Below are positions 34,049-45,284 of a DNA stretch of 64,000 nucleotides, piece by piece. How positions within the stretch are numbered: position 1 is the first letter of the stretch; every line of letters starts with the position of its first letter. Position numbers and translations under genes: made by a program. The stretch spans positions 434,001 to 498,000 of the forward strand of contig JAZKJV010003379.1 of assembly GCA_037367405.1 (NCBI GenBank), in the 5' to 3' direction. Under the pieces are notes generated by a model. The model saw only the letters and a program-made list of their open reading frames with translations, was not told the origin of the DNA and made no database searches. Origin of the DNA: Ottelia alismoides. Taxonomy: Eukaryota; Streptophyta; Magnoliopsida; Alismatales; Hydrocharitaceae.

Positions 34049-34290
34049 TATTTTGCTAAGAACAATTTCTATAACAATGATTATATGTTCACTGTCACTA
34101 AAATTTACAATAACTTTGCTAAATATACGAACGACTAGAATAAAATTTGACGATATAATTAGGAGAATGGGTGTGGATATATTGCTAGTGGCAATCTATA
34201 TAGCAAAGATTATGTGTTGTCTTCATCCTCCGAAATTACAATAATCTTTGTTAGAAATAACAACGACAATAACAATTTTGACGATTAAGA
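34049..34290. repeat. degenerate two-copy tandem repeat, ~127 bp
   Basis: TATTTTGCTAAGAACAATTTC...TTTGACGATATAA and TATTGCTAGTGGCAATCTAT...TTTTGACGATTAA are related copies spaced about 127 bp apart, with matching internal words (CAATGATTATATGTT / CAAAGATTATGTGTT). Confidence 0.45.
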
Positions 34291-34556
34291 AATGGAAACT
34301 CAATAGTATATAAACGGTATCCAGCAACATATCACTAATTTCAACTATAAAGAAACATTTTATAATAGATAATATTCATTGTTGTATATATTTAATGATA
34401 GACTATATCCCAACATATTATAAAATACACATCACTAGAGACACATTTTGTACTCGTGATTGTTGTTACATCAACCGTCTCTAGCAACATAGAAACATAT
34501 ATCTATCCATTGCTAATTTTTATAAGAAGTTGTGATTTTGCAATAATTAAAATTTT

Positions 34557-36110
34557 GAGTTTTTATCTAACTGTGCCCCTTTGAGATATTGCAAATATCA
34601 ATTATGCCCTTCACTTTTTGAGAATGTTAGTTCTGCCTCCTAACTTCTTCCACCATGATCAATTGTAGCCTTCGGATTAGTTGTTGTCCATCCTCAACGC
34701 GAATGAGCGTCAACTTTGGAGACATAAGGAAAACTAGATGAACAATAAGGGTTGAAAGGTCTTTGGTTAGTTGCCCCAACCCCTCCTCCCCTCCTCCGCC
34801 CCATCCTCTACATTCCCTTCCACCCCCTCCTCCTTCTCTTACCGCCCTCCCCTTCCGGCTCCTCTTCCTTCGACGACCACCCCATCCTCCTCCACCCATC
34901 CCTCCCCTTCCAGCTTCTCCTCCTCGGACTGCCCTCTCCTTCCAGCCCCTGCTTGTCCAACCCCCTCCTCCTTCTCCGCCCCACCTCCTCACTAGGTACA
35001 CTCATCTCTTGTTCTTTTACCACACATCTGTAGGATAGATAGTGTTGTTGATGAACTTTTTGAGCTTATTTCAATGAATAAATAAGGTTGATCTACATGT
35101 GGAGAATCTGTCTGATCCTAACCCATTTCATAAGTCTTGTGTTAGATTTTTTAGCTTGTTGGAAGATAAAGGATTGGGGACTTTGCTTATTTTATTGAGT
35201 TAATGTTTTCTAGAGCTTGTTTGATGTATGATCATAGGATTTACATCTCATCGGTTCCTATTTGAATATTTCTTCTTGCCTTGGAGTGTAGACACGCATC
35301 TGTTAATCTAACTTCTTGAAAGATTTATTGGTGTTGGTGAAAGAATGATTTGTTACTGATCCTTTGATTCAACAGAGAAATTTCATTGGTGATTTAAGAT
35401 TTATATTCTCAATTGGGTCCGATTAAGATGAACTTTTTGTAGCATATCCTCTTGGATTTAGATAGGATTTGGAGTTTCTCAGATTGACCAATCTTCCAGC
35501 CATTTTCTTCATCCATTGGGAAAACGCCATAAGGAAATCATCTCTATCGCTCCAGTCATCATCGAGCATCAGAAGAATGAATGCCCGAGACGTGTTGATA
35601 TCATCGTGTAGCAAGATCGGATCCTATGAAGCTTTTCATCGGGTGAGTTGAGTGGGCAGGTAAGCCATCTCTACCCCAGTTTTCATCGCCGACAAGACGA
35701 ACCGCCTGGAGGAGCTCTACCTCAGCCCGCTCTTCATTAGCCTTCTTCGTGCTCGCAACCCTGGTCCCATTCATCTCCAACCGACAGGCTTATGAGAAGA
35801 AAAAAACATGAAGAGGGAGGAGATGTTGTGATGGATGTTAATCGGAGATGTTGTGTTGGAATCGGGAAAGAAGGGAAGAGAAGATAGATTGTGAAGGAGG
35901 AGGAGGAGCGAGGAAGGTTTTGGACATTTTTGACCCTATTAACTATACCTTGGTGTGAAAAAATCATTGTTTAGTTAACTCATTGATGGTCAAACTAACA
36001 GAAAGGTAAAAGTGATGACTTCGAAGAAGTCGAGGGCACAACTAATATTTCAAAAAATGGCATAATTAATATTTCAATATCTCAAAGGAGCACAACTGAA
36101 AAAAAAATCT
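34557..36110. mobile_element. MULE-like element with ~85-bp inverted ends and non-transposon interior
   Basis: The left end GAGTTTTTATCTAACTGTGC, continuing CCCTTTGAGATATTGC, pairs with the complement of the right end over about 85 bp (CTCCTTTGAGATATTGAAAT, AATTATGCC). The flanks give a near 9-bp duplication TAAAATTTT (34548-34556) / TAAGTTTTT (36111-36119). The 1.55-kb body contains a CT-rich segment (34780-34990) and more complex sequence at 35400-35760, but no transposase. Long TIRs, 9-bp duplication and gene-like filler fit a Mutator-like, possibly Pack-MULE, element. Confidence 0.6.
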
Positions 36111-36119
36111 TAAGTTTTT

Positions 36120-36830
36120 TTTATATAATCAATAACAAATGATATAATGATATATTTCAAAGTATGTTCTTACAAGCTCATTTGTTGTAAGGTGAGTATT
36201 GATTTTAGATTAGTCCTTTCAGCTTCTATAATATTTAATAAGAGGAAAATATGATTACAAGTTCATTCCTCTAGGTCTAGGATATACTCTTTAACCACGA
36301 TAAATTGATACTATTTTACCTTACTCGTGATTGTTTCATTCTAAAATTAGGACTCTCAGGGTGATCCATTTTTTAACACGCATATCCAAATAACTTTCAT
36401 TTATGGTACAATTTTGTTTCTCTTTATATATAAATATCACTTATGTCAACCATTGTTTGAGTGATACTCTATATAATTTCCAACGAAACGTGCAAACAAC
36501 GTTATATTTGTTAAAGAGACCAATTTTATATAAAAATTTTTCATTTGCAATAGGAGGTATAAATATTTAGGTGAATTGATCAAACCACAAATGCCCAAAA
36601 CTAGATTCTAAGCATTGTAGATGGCCCAACCACGCACGTGGTGGCACGTGCTAGCAAGCTTCGACTCATGGCTTGGAAGGACATGTGGCTTGGGCCACGT
36701 GGACTGCTAATGATGCTTTGATTGAGTCTTCGGTCGACCGAGGTTCGAGAGGTTGGAGACATGCTTGGGGGACTCAAGGCCATAGGATAAGGCTGGGATG
36801 CTTGATCGAACTGCATCTATACATCCTTAG
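36120..36830. other. unassigned sequence
   Basis: The first part is AT-rich. 36600-36820 is more GC-rich and contains a short palindromic CGGTCGACCG. No gene recognised. Confidence 0.4.
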
Positions 36831-37532
36831 GTGATTGTTGAGGAGGTTTTCGCGAGGGTCGAAAATATCTTCACAAATAATAGTGAAGATAGAATGTCGT
36901 TGAGGCGACCACTCACTAAACCTCGTTCAGACAACAATTAACCCACAATATAGATCAAGCAATAAAAATCAAAATATGTGGAGTTAAAATTTATTATAAC
37001 TCTATAAATATGTGTATATGTGTAAGTATGTGTAGAATATCGAACACATAGAGTAAACAAGATAGATCGGGCAATTGAATGCACAAAATTTGTGTTCTTC
37101 TTATCTTTGTATTTTTATGTGGATTTTTTATTATATATATTTTTTATGGATTTTAATTTTTTATATTTTTATTGTTTTAATTATATATTTTTATTTATAT
37201 TTTTTGATTTTTAAATTCTTTTTTAAATATATAATATAAGAATATATAAGACTATATGTACAATATAGGCTAATATAACTATAAATACTAATAAAAAACA
37301 ACATACATGAAATAAAATGTTTTGAGTTTTAAATATTTTTTTACTATTTTTATGATTTATTAAATAATTTTGCTAATTATATATATTTTTAAAGTAAAAA
37401 ATATACTAAATAAAGGATTAAATAAATAGGTCGAATCGTTTTAGAATTTAAAGTAGGAAATAAAGTTAAATTTTTCCAAAATTATTTTTAAGTAATAATA
37501 TATAATAAAAAGAAATTACAAAATAGAAAATG
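36830..37532 (-). repeat. old inverted Athila-type LTR, left part
   Basis: Read on the minus strand, the order (short AT-rich spacer, GTTTACTCTATGTGTTCGAT near 37050, then a GATC-AAGCAA region and a GCGACC word near 36905) parallels the LTR end of elements A and B (CTCCTTGTGTTCGACCC ... GTTGCAA). The sequence is much decayed. It continues on the other side of the Tekay element at 48028. Confidence 0.4.
37528..37532. repeat. target duplication AAATG, left (Tekay-type element)
   Basis: AAATG here and at 48023-48027 flanks the two LTRs exactly. Confidence 0.95.
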
Positions 37533-40302
37533 TGTCGCGACCCCAATTCCGGGCCGTCGGATCCTCCCATAACCAGATCTGGTTACTCAGCAATAATTTA
37601 TTCAACAATCATAACTAACATTCAGAAACAGACTGCAAATAAAGTAAATTCAGAAGAAAGTATTTCAACACTTTTCCATTCACAAAATAAAGTTCAGATG
37701 ATACATTATCCCACTATAACCATTTACGTGTACATCAGCTTGAAAGGAAAATATACCAAAGATTACTAACTACCTTACAAAGTAAAGCTATTGTAGCGGG
37801 CTAGATGTCTAGTATGTAAGCTGGATAGATTTTTAAAGTCCTTGTGATGGCTCACCGACACCTGTTGGGTTTTCCATAAATCATAGGATAAAAATTAGCG
37901 AATGCTAAGTAACGAAGAAGAGAAAAGCAAACAAATTGTGTAATTTTGCAAAACTTGTTATCACAAAAGTTTCATTCCTTCTCATTAATTTAAGTCCTAT
38001 TCCTTTTCTATTCCACGTCAGGGATTAGTCCAGGGGAACCCCACCATTCTTGGACTCCGAAGCTGTGGACTCTTCGGGATTGGAGATTGTGTTTATCTTG
38101 ATAAGCTTATGCTGCCGCACGTCGCCTCAACCAATCCTCCAATACTACCCTGACAATTTCCTTTTCTTTATTAAACAGGGTCTCAAACCCTCAGCCTGAA
38201 AAATAAATGAGCACACCGTTCTCGAGGACTCGGTTGCTGAAAATCACAGGCTAACATTTAATCATATAACCTAGTAGCTTTAAATACATATTATCATGAC
38301 CCAGCCGCTATTGAACCACTCGTGCCTCCACATGGCACGACCACATCTTCCGTTGTTCAACCCGAAGATATTGGCTCCCGGTACCACGCATTGCAAAACA
38401 TTCATTTCTTGCGCACTTATCATAACAGGGCAACCGTGTACCACCTAGGTAGGGAAACGCCAATACGGGTTCCTTCCGACAAACCTACAGGTTGCATGCC
38501 TGACCTGTAGTTCTACTCATAGTCATCCTTATCGTGACACATGATCCTTTTCAGGATCCAACTCAAACCACATCAATTCCCATGATGTAATTCTTTTGTT
38601 AAGTCTTCGATTTGCATAATCAACAATACTTAGTATAGACTCACATATGTATTATTCATATGCATATATACTCGTATTTATGAATGTTTTAACTTCCACC
38701 GCATCGATTTGATGCTTAAACCTTATTTTAGTGGGAATCACAAAGAAATTGTTCATACTTTATCAAAAATAGCCAAAATTAGGGTTCTTCATAGAACAAA
38801 ACATAAAATCAAGAATTTCAATAATCTCGTTTGAAAATCCAACAGTAAAAGGAAGGATTTCGTTACCTAATTGAGCTCTCTCTCGTGTATGCAAGGCTTT
38901 ATCGTGTTTGGTTTTTAGAAAGGATGTTTTAAGGCTCATGAAAAGATCGAATTTCATTTTTGTATCAAAAACACTAAGAACGTGAAGAACGAACGAAGAA
39001 CACGAAGAACGCGAAGAACACGAAGAACACGAAGAACGCCAAGAATATATTTTCTCTTGAATATTCAACAGAGCTTCCCGTTATACGGGGTGATATTTCT
39101 AAGAAAATTTCGGCAGAGTTTCCCCTTATATCAGGACATATTTCTTGGAAAATTTCGGCAGAGTTTCCCCTTATATCGGGACATATTTCAAAATAAAAAC
39201 GAAAAGAGTTTCCTTTATGAAATCAATCGTGAGGAAAACAACAACAAAACTGAAAGAATATACTCAAATAACAGGAGATGAAGAATCGGTAGACACCACA
39301 CATCTTAGGTGAGTGAATGTGTGGTGAATCACAGGGTTAACTGACGTGCACAGCCGCCCGCACCTAGGTAGGGTATTACACAGATTTCTCCATCAAAATA
39401 ACTGTAGAAGCATAATTGAAAGAATAGAAACATAAGCGATGGAGAATCGGTAGACACCACACGTCTTAGATGAGTGAATATGTGACGAATCACAGGGTTC
39501 ACTGACGTGCATAGCCGCCATCACCTAAGTAGAGTGTTTCACAGATTTCTCCTCGAACCACAACAAAAAACGAATCGGAAAGAAAGATGAATCAAGAACA
39601 AAGCTTGGAAGAAAAGAGGATGAATTGAAATCCTAGCTTATGAAACAAACTGAGAGAGGATCATACCTTTCTCCTCCTCGTTCTCCCGGCAGCGCTTCGC
39701 TAGCGCTCCTCCCTTACCTCCCACTCCTCCTCCCAACCTCTCGACCCTAGCCCTTGGGGTGGTGGTGGTGGTGGTAGTGGAAATCGTAGAGAATGAATGG
39801 GCAGGGGGTCTATTTATATGCTCCAGAAAACCACTAACCATGGTCAGAAAACCATGGTTTAGACCTTAACCATGGTTTAGTGACCCATGGTTTTGGCCTA
39901 TGGTTTTGGCCAAAATCTATCTCAAACTTGGGGCTTAAGTCAGAACATTCCATATGATTCTAGATTAGCTAATGACGCTTAATTAACATTAATCGTGATT
40001 AACTTTCACTAAATGTGATTTAACTTTTGTGGCTTACACTTATCTTTTGCTAACTATTGATTAGTGTTTGTTAATGATCATTAGCGATTTTCAATCCGTC
40101 ATTAGTTTCTTTAATCACACTTAATTATTCTTAATGACAGTCATTATGGGCTAATGACTTCTTAACCCTCCTCTTTTTTTCCGAAAATCATAACAAATCA
40201 AAACGAAGTCCAATTCACACGAGACAAATTCCGTTGGTTTTCTCTTGATGAGCCGGATCTTATTATATAGGCTCCGAGATATGCCAAGTTCAAGGCTTTA
40301 CA
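37533..40302 (-). repeat. 3' LTR of the Tekay-type element
   Basis: Plus-strand ends are TGTCGCGACCCC and CAAGGCTTTACA. It contains short GAAGAACAC/GAAGAACGC tandem repeats (38985-39045), repeats around TTTCGGCAGAGTTTCCCC (39070-39180), and a 160-bp duplication marked by GAATCGGTAGACACCAC at 39283 and 39443. Confidence 0.95.
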
Positions 40303-40477
40303 ATTATAACAACCTTAAAGGAAGTCTCGTCCTTGAGACTAGAAATGCAGGCATAACAACCTTAAAGAGGATTGAAACCATAACAACCTTAAAGAAAATG
40401 AACGCCATTTCATTTATAAAGAAGATCTACAATACATAGTGTTATTACTCAAATAAGTAGGGGTATTTTTCTCTCAT
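40303..40477 (-). other. 3' non-coding end of the Tekay-type element
   Basis: The word ATAACAACCTTAAAG occurs three times (40306-40320, 40353-40367, 40380-40394). The first is next to the LTR, where the polypurine tract should be. On the minus strand it reads CTTTAAGGTTGTTAT, which is a poor polypurine tract. Confidence 0.5.
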
Positions 40478-41976
40478 TTACGACTCAGGTTCCCGTGTGG
40501 CTTCTTCAAACTCTTGGTTCCGCCATAATACTTTAACTAGGGGCACCTCTTTGTTTCTCAACTTCTTGATATCCCTGTCAATTATTCGTACAGGTAACTC
40601 TTGGTATGTCAAGTCTGGCTCAACATGTAAATCATCATAACTTATCTTATACTTTGGATCATTAACGTACTTTCTCAGATTTGATACATGAAAAATATCA
40701 TGTACTGCCGAAAGATGTATAGGAAGTGCAAGTCTATATGCTACTTTTCCAATGCGTTGAATAATTTCAAAGGGACCCATGAACCTGGGTGCTAACTTCC
40801 CGTGCACACCAAACCTTTGAATTCCCTTCATAGCTGATACTTGGAGAAATACAAAGTCACCTACCTCAAACTCAAGGTCTCTTCGCCTAGTATCACTATA
40901 GCTTTTATGGCGACTTTGAGCAGTCAATAGTCTTTTTCGAGCAAGCTCTACAGCTTCCCGTGTCCCTTGCAGTCTATCTGAATCATAAAGGTTCTTTATT
41001 CCGACCTCTTGCCAACACATAGGAGTAGTATACCTACGTCCATAAAGTTTTTCAAATGGTGCCATGCCAATACTTGTATGGTAGCTGTTGTTGTATGTGA
41101 ATTCTGCAAGAGGTAAATGTTTAATCCATGATCCCTTCCATTCTAAGGCACACGCTAGTAGCATATCCTCTAGTGTCTGAATCGTACATTCTGACTGACC
41201 ATCTGTTTGTGGATGATATGATGTACTCAAGTATAGTTGTGTACCTAAGGCTTTCATGAAGTTCTCCCAATAGTGTGAGGTGAATCGTGAATCTCGATCA
41301 GAAACTACTTCCTTCGGAATACCATGGAGGCGAATCACATGTGTGATATATAACTCAGCAAGCTGATCTGGAGTGAAAGATAAGCTTATTGGAATAAAGT
41401 GTGCTACCTTTGTCAGACGATCTATTATAATCCAGATACTATCTTTACTACCAGTCGTCTGATGTAAGCCAGTAACGAAGTCCATGGAAATGCTTTCCCA
41501 TTTCCATTCAGGTATAGGGAGGGGTTGCAATAATCCTGGTGGCTTTTGGTGTGAAGCCTTTACCTGCTGGCAAGTGAAACATGAATTCACAAATTCAACA
41601 ACATCTTTTTTATTCCCGGCCACCAAAAGTATGAATGAAGATCCTTATACATCTTTGTAATTCCTGGATGAATAGATAATCTTGAGCAGTGCGCTTCACG
41701 TAAGATGTCTTTCCTTAGTTCATATGTGTTTGGTACACAAACTCTATGATGGTTATACAGTAACCCATCTTGTATCCAGAATCCCTCTATCTCATTCTTC
41801 TCAAGTTGTTGTCTTAAATCTTTAAGGACTGGATCATCCTCCTGTCCTTTCTTTATTCTATCCCAGATCTCTGATTTGTATTGGTGAGGAATAGTTATAG
41901 TATCAACACTACTATCAAATGGTTTCCATTCACTTAATATTGATAGTAAACCCCAAAAGTGGATAACACTCACCAA
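40478..41976 (-). pseudogene. pol: integrase with chromodomain-like end (Tekay-type), frameshifted
   Basis: 41976-41587 encodes the spacer and HH part of the zinc finger (REAHCSRLSIHPG). The CC part (CFTCQQVKASHQKP) and catalytic core follow in another frame in 41626-40478, with MDFVTGLH, VVSDRDSRF and HPQTDGQSECTIQTL carrying the DDE residues. The switch lies in an A-run (T-run on the plus strand near 41607). After the core come the GPFEIIQRIGKVAYRLALP module and a chromodomain-like tail (RIIDRDIKKLRNKEVPLVKV). The usual final EATWEPE reads EATREPE and stops soon after. Integrase inserts the cDNA, and the tail guides chromovirus insertion to chromatin. Confidence 0.9.
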
Positions 41977-41999
41977 CCCAGGTGAATAAGTTCTTCTTC

Positions 42000-42530
42000 T
42001 AAGGGCATCTGCTACGACGTTCCCCTAACCAGAGTGGTAGGAGATAGTGCAATCATAATCTTTCAACAACTCTAGCCACCGTCTCTGTCTCATATTGAGC
42101 TCCTTTTTATCAAATAGATATTTCAAGCTTTTATGATCGGTGAAGATTTTAAAAGTAATACCATACAGGTAGTGTCTCCATATCTTTAAAGCGAAAACTA
42201 CGACAGCTAATTCAAGGTCATGTGCTGGGTAGTTCTTCTCATGTATCCCGAGCTTCGTGATGCATACGCAACTACCTTAGCATGTTGCATAAGAACTGCC
42301 CCAAGTCCTTCTTTAGACGCGTCAGTATATACTGTAAACCCTTCACTCCTGGAGGGTAGAGTAAGGATGGGTGCAGATGTTAGGCATTCTTTCAGTGTTT
42401 GGAAACTTCTTTCGCATGCATCTGACCATATGAATGGAACTTCCTTCTGGGTCAACCTAGTCATTGGCAATGCTATTCGTGAAAAGTCCTTCACAAATCT
42501 TATATAATATCCAGCTAATCCCAGAAAAGA
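42000..42530 (-). pseudogene. pol: RNase H region of the Tekay-type pol, broken
   Basis: 42494-42207 holds FSRIALPMTRLTQKEVPF and [20 protein letters not shown], the RNase H core. A frame change near 42235 and a TAG near 42028 (in what should be an HPGKANVVADALSR-like motif) break it. The TGA just upstream, before SFLGLAGYYIRF, replaces an expected CGA (Arg) codon. Confidence 0.85.
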
Positions 42531-43418
42531 TCATATTTTTGTGATAGTCTTCGGGCATCCCCAACTCATCACCGCACTAACCTTTGTAGGATCAAATGAT
42601 ATACCTTCCCCAGAAATAACATGGCCTAAGAAAGATACTTCAGATAGCCAGAAGTCACATTTACTATATTTAGCATATAGTTTGTTCTTCCTAAGAGTTT
42701 CAAGTGCCTGCCTGAGATGATGTTCATGCATGTATTTATCCTTGGAGTAAATAAGCACATTATCAATAAAGACTACTACAAAGTGATCTAAGAACTCCTT
42801 GAATACTCTATTCATGAGATCCATGAAAGCTGCTGGGGCATTTGTCAGTCCAAAAGGCATAACTAAGAATTCATAATGCCCATATCTAGTTCGAAAAGCT
42901 GTCTTGGGGATATCCGCATCTTTTATCTTCAACTGATGGTATCCAGATCTTAAGTCAATCTTGGAATACACAGTTGAACCCTGTAACTGATCAAAGAGAT
43001 CATCTATTCTTGGTAGAGGATAGTTATTCTTTATTGTCCTCTTGTTTAACTGTCTATAGTCAATGCACAACCGCATTGATCCATCCTTTTTCCTGACAAA
43101 TAAGACAGGTGCACCCCATAGTGAAGTACTAGGATGAATGAATCCTTTATCTAATTCTTGCAACTGTACCTTTAACTCTCGTAACTCAGCTGGTGCCATC
43201 CTATACGGAGGGATAGAGATAGGCTGAGTATCCGATATGAGAGAGATTTCAAATTCAATCTCTCGCTCAGGTGATAATCCAGGTAGTTCCTCTGGAAATA
43301 CATCAGGAAACTCGCATACTATAGGTATATCTTCCATCATTCTGTCTGACCCTGATATAGTGGTTACATAAGCTAAATAACCATGGTACCCTTGCTCTAA
43401 CAACTGTTGTACCTTCAA
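42531..43418 (-). pseudogene. pol: reverse transcriptase of the Tekay-type element, catalytic Asp changed
   Basis: The 295-codon open part has all RT blocks: [85 protein letters not shown] and [11 protein letters not shown]. The active-site loop reads FIDNVLIYS at 42759-42770 on the plus strand. The family has FIDD there, so the second catalytic aspartate is Asn and the enzyme would be inactive. It joins the protease region upstream across a TAA at about 43464. Confidence 0.92.
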
Positions 43419-43463
43419 TCTAGAGATATATTCGATATTATCATTGGATGTATTTCCAAGGAA

Positions 43464-45110
43464 TTAGAACTCTATCGAGTTAGAAAGGTGAAACGTTACT
43501 GCCTTCTGAAAACAGTCAAGACATGCATGATGCCTTTCTAGCCAATCCATTCCTAGTATAAGATCAAAGTCCTCCATTTCTATTAGTAGTAGTGAAACAG
43601 GTAACTGATGTCCCGCTATCACTACTATATAATTATCCAGGATTTCTCGGATTATAAATACTTGTCCTCGTGGTCCCTTGATCAGATAGGACTGTTGTAC
43701 TTCTACTGGTATCTTACCCAAAGTGGGTACTAACCGTCGAGCAATAAATGAATGTGAAGCACCAGAATCAAATAAGGCATGTACTGAAAAGCCATGAATA
43801 GCAACGGTACCTCGTACGACTGTGCCTGAGATGTAGCCTTGTTCTTCAGTGATTGCATTTAGCTGGCCATTAAGAATAGGCAAGCTAGAACCCACAACAC
43901 TTTGTGGTGGTTGTTGTGTAGGAGATGCTCCTTGTGAGCCCCGACCTCTACCATGTCTTCCTCCGCGTGTTGCTCCATTGCTCGAGGTGGATGTTATACT
44001 GTTTATTGGGGTTGATTTAAACCCTAAACTTCTCAACTTCGGACAATCTTTCTTGATGTGGCCTTCCTGATGACAGTAGAAACACACATGTGCTCCTGTT
44101 TGAGCTGAAGACCCAGCCACAGAGGTGCTAGCTCTTACTGCTGAGTCGCGAGGATATAGTGGAGGTCTAGAGAAACCCCTTCTTCCAGATAATTCCTGGA
44201 CCAAAGTCTGTGGCGAGCTTATATTAGACCCGATTGGATGATAGCGATGATCTCTACGGTTATAATGTGCCTTGCTTTTGGATGGTCCACCATTAAAGTG
44301 GAAACTTCTTCTTTGGCGGTTTTCATCCCTCTCCATCTCAATACAAGAGGCGATGTCCATTTCTTCATCTAATGATGTAGCTCTAAAACCAGCAAGCTTT
44401 TCTCGTAGATCTCCCTGAAGACTGCTAACGAATTTGGTAAGACACTCTTATAGTGAAGCTTCTAGAGCTGGTGAGTAATGTAGTATCTCAGTAAAGTGGA
44501 TATGATAATCTCGTACGGTCTTAGAACCCTGATTCAGAGAAGCCAACTCTCTCCTCTTTAATTCTTCCCAATGAGAGGGACAGAAGTGAGCTCGGAACCT
44601 CTCTTCAAAGATATCCCATGGAACATGATCTGCTAATTTCTTGGAAATTACTCTCCACCATCGTCTTGCATAGTCTGCCAAGGAGTAATCAGCAAAGTGC
44701 ACCCAAGTATCATTTGGTGCGTGTATTATTCTTAACATCCCGTTGACGTCATCAAGCCACAGTTCTGCCTCAGCAGGTGTCTCTATGCCTTTAAATCGAG
44801 GAATCTTTCCTTTTCGATAATTGTCTAGTAATGTTTGGTGTCTCAGAAGGGCCTTCTCCATTGGTCCTTCAGCTGGAGTAGGAGCAGACTCAGTTGAAGG
44901 ATGGTAATTAGACTCTTTCTCATAAAGATGGTCAGAACCTTCAATCCTAGCATCAGCATGCTTAGATGCCTCGGGTCTCTCAGCTTGTGCATTGAGCCTC
45001 TCCTCCAATGCTTGCTGCCTTTGCCCCATGTCTTGGAGCATTGTCATCATAGCCGCTAATTGTCTAGACACATCTTGGTCTTCCATGATCCTGGGATAAG
45101 TCAAGGCCAA
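43464..45110 (-). pseudogene. gag: gag and protease of the Tekay-type element
   Basis: 45110-44448 encodes the N-terminal gag: a coiled-coil-like start (LAAMMTMLQDMGQRQQALEE), then AELWLDDVNGML, ADYARRWWRVI and FEERFRAHF typical of the gag domain. A TAA at about 44448 interrupts the same frame, which resumes through RDENRQRR, a zinc knuckle CFYCHQEGHIKKDC (C-x2-C-x4-H-x4-C), and an aspartic protease (LFDSGASHSFI, LILGMDWL) to a TAA at 43464. The ATG at 45110 follows the primer site by ~160 bp and is a good start. Gag packages the RNA and protease cleaves the polyprotein. Confidence 0.92.
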
Positions 45111-45269
45111 AGGTTAGGTCCTATAAGTCTTAGCATGATGTACGTAAGGGACAATGACTTATGAATGGTATTGCAGTCAATTATTAAGATCAAAAGATCT
45201 TAATATAACCTTAGTTTCTAAATATCGCTCATAGTTGTTGATTACTAAATAAATTACTGGAGTAACAAA

Positions 45270-45281
45270 GCTCTGATACCA
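45270..45281 (-). promoter_or_regulatory. primer binding site, initiator tRNA-Met type
   Basis: On the minus strand TGGTATCAGAGC lies three bases from the 5' LTR, complementary to the 3' end of plant initiator tRNA-Met. Confidence 0.92.
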
Positions 45282-45284
45282 ATC

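Noticed and set aside
34627..35038. Several overlapping open frames on both strands with P/S-, L- or G/R-rich products
   Set aside because: All are products of one CT-rich low-complexity tract inside the MULE-like element; no domain or codon signal.
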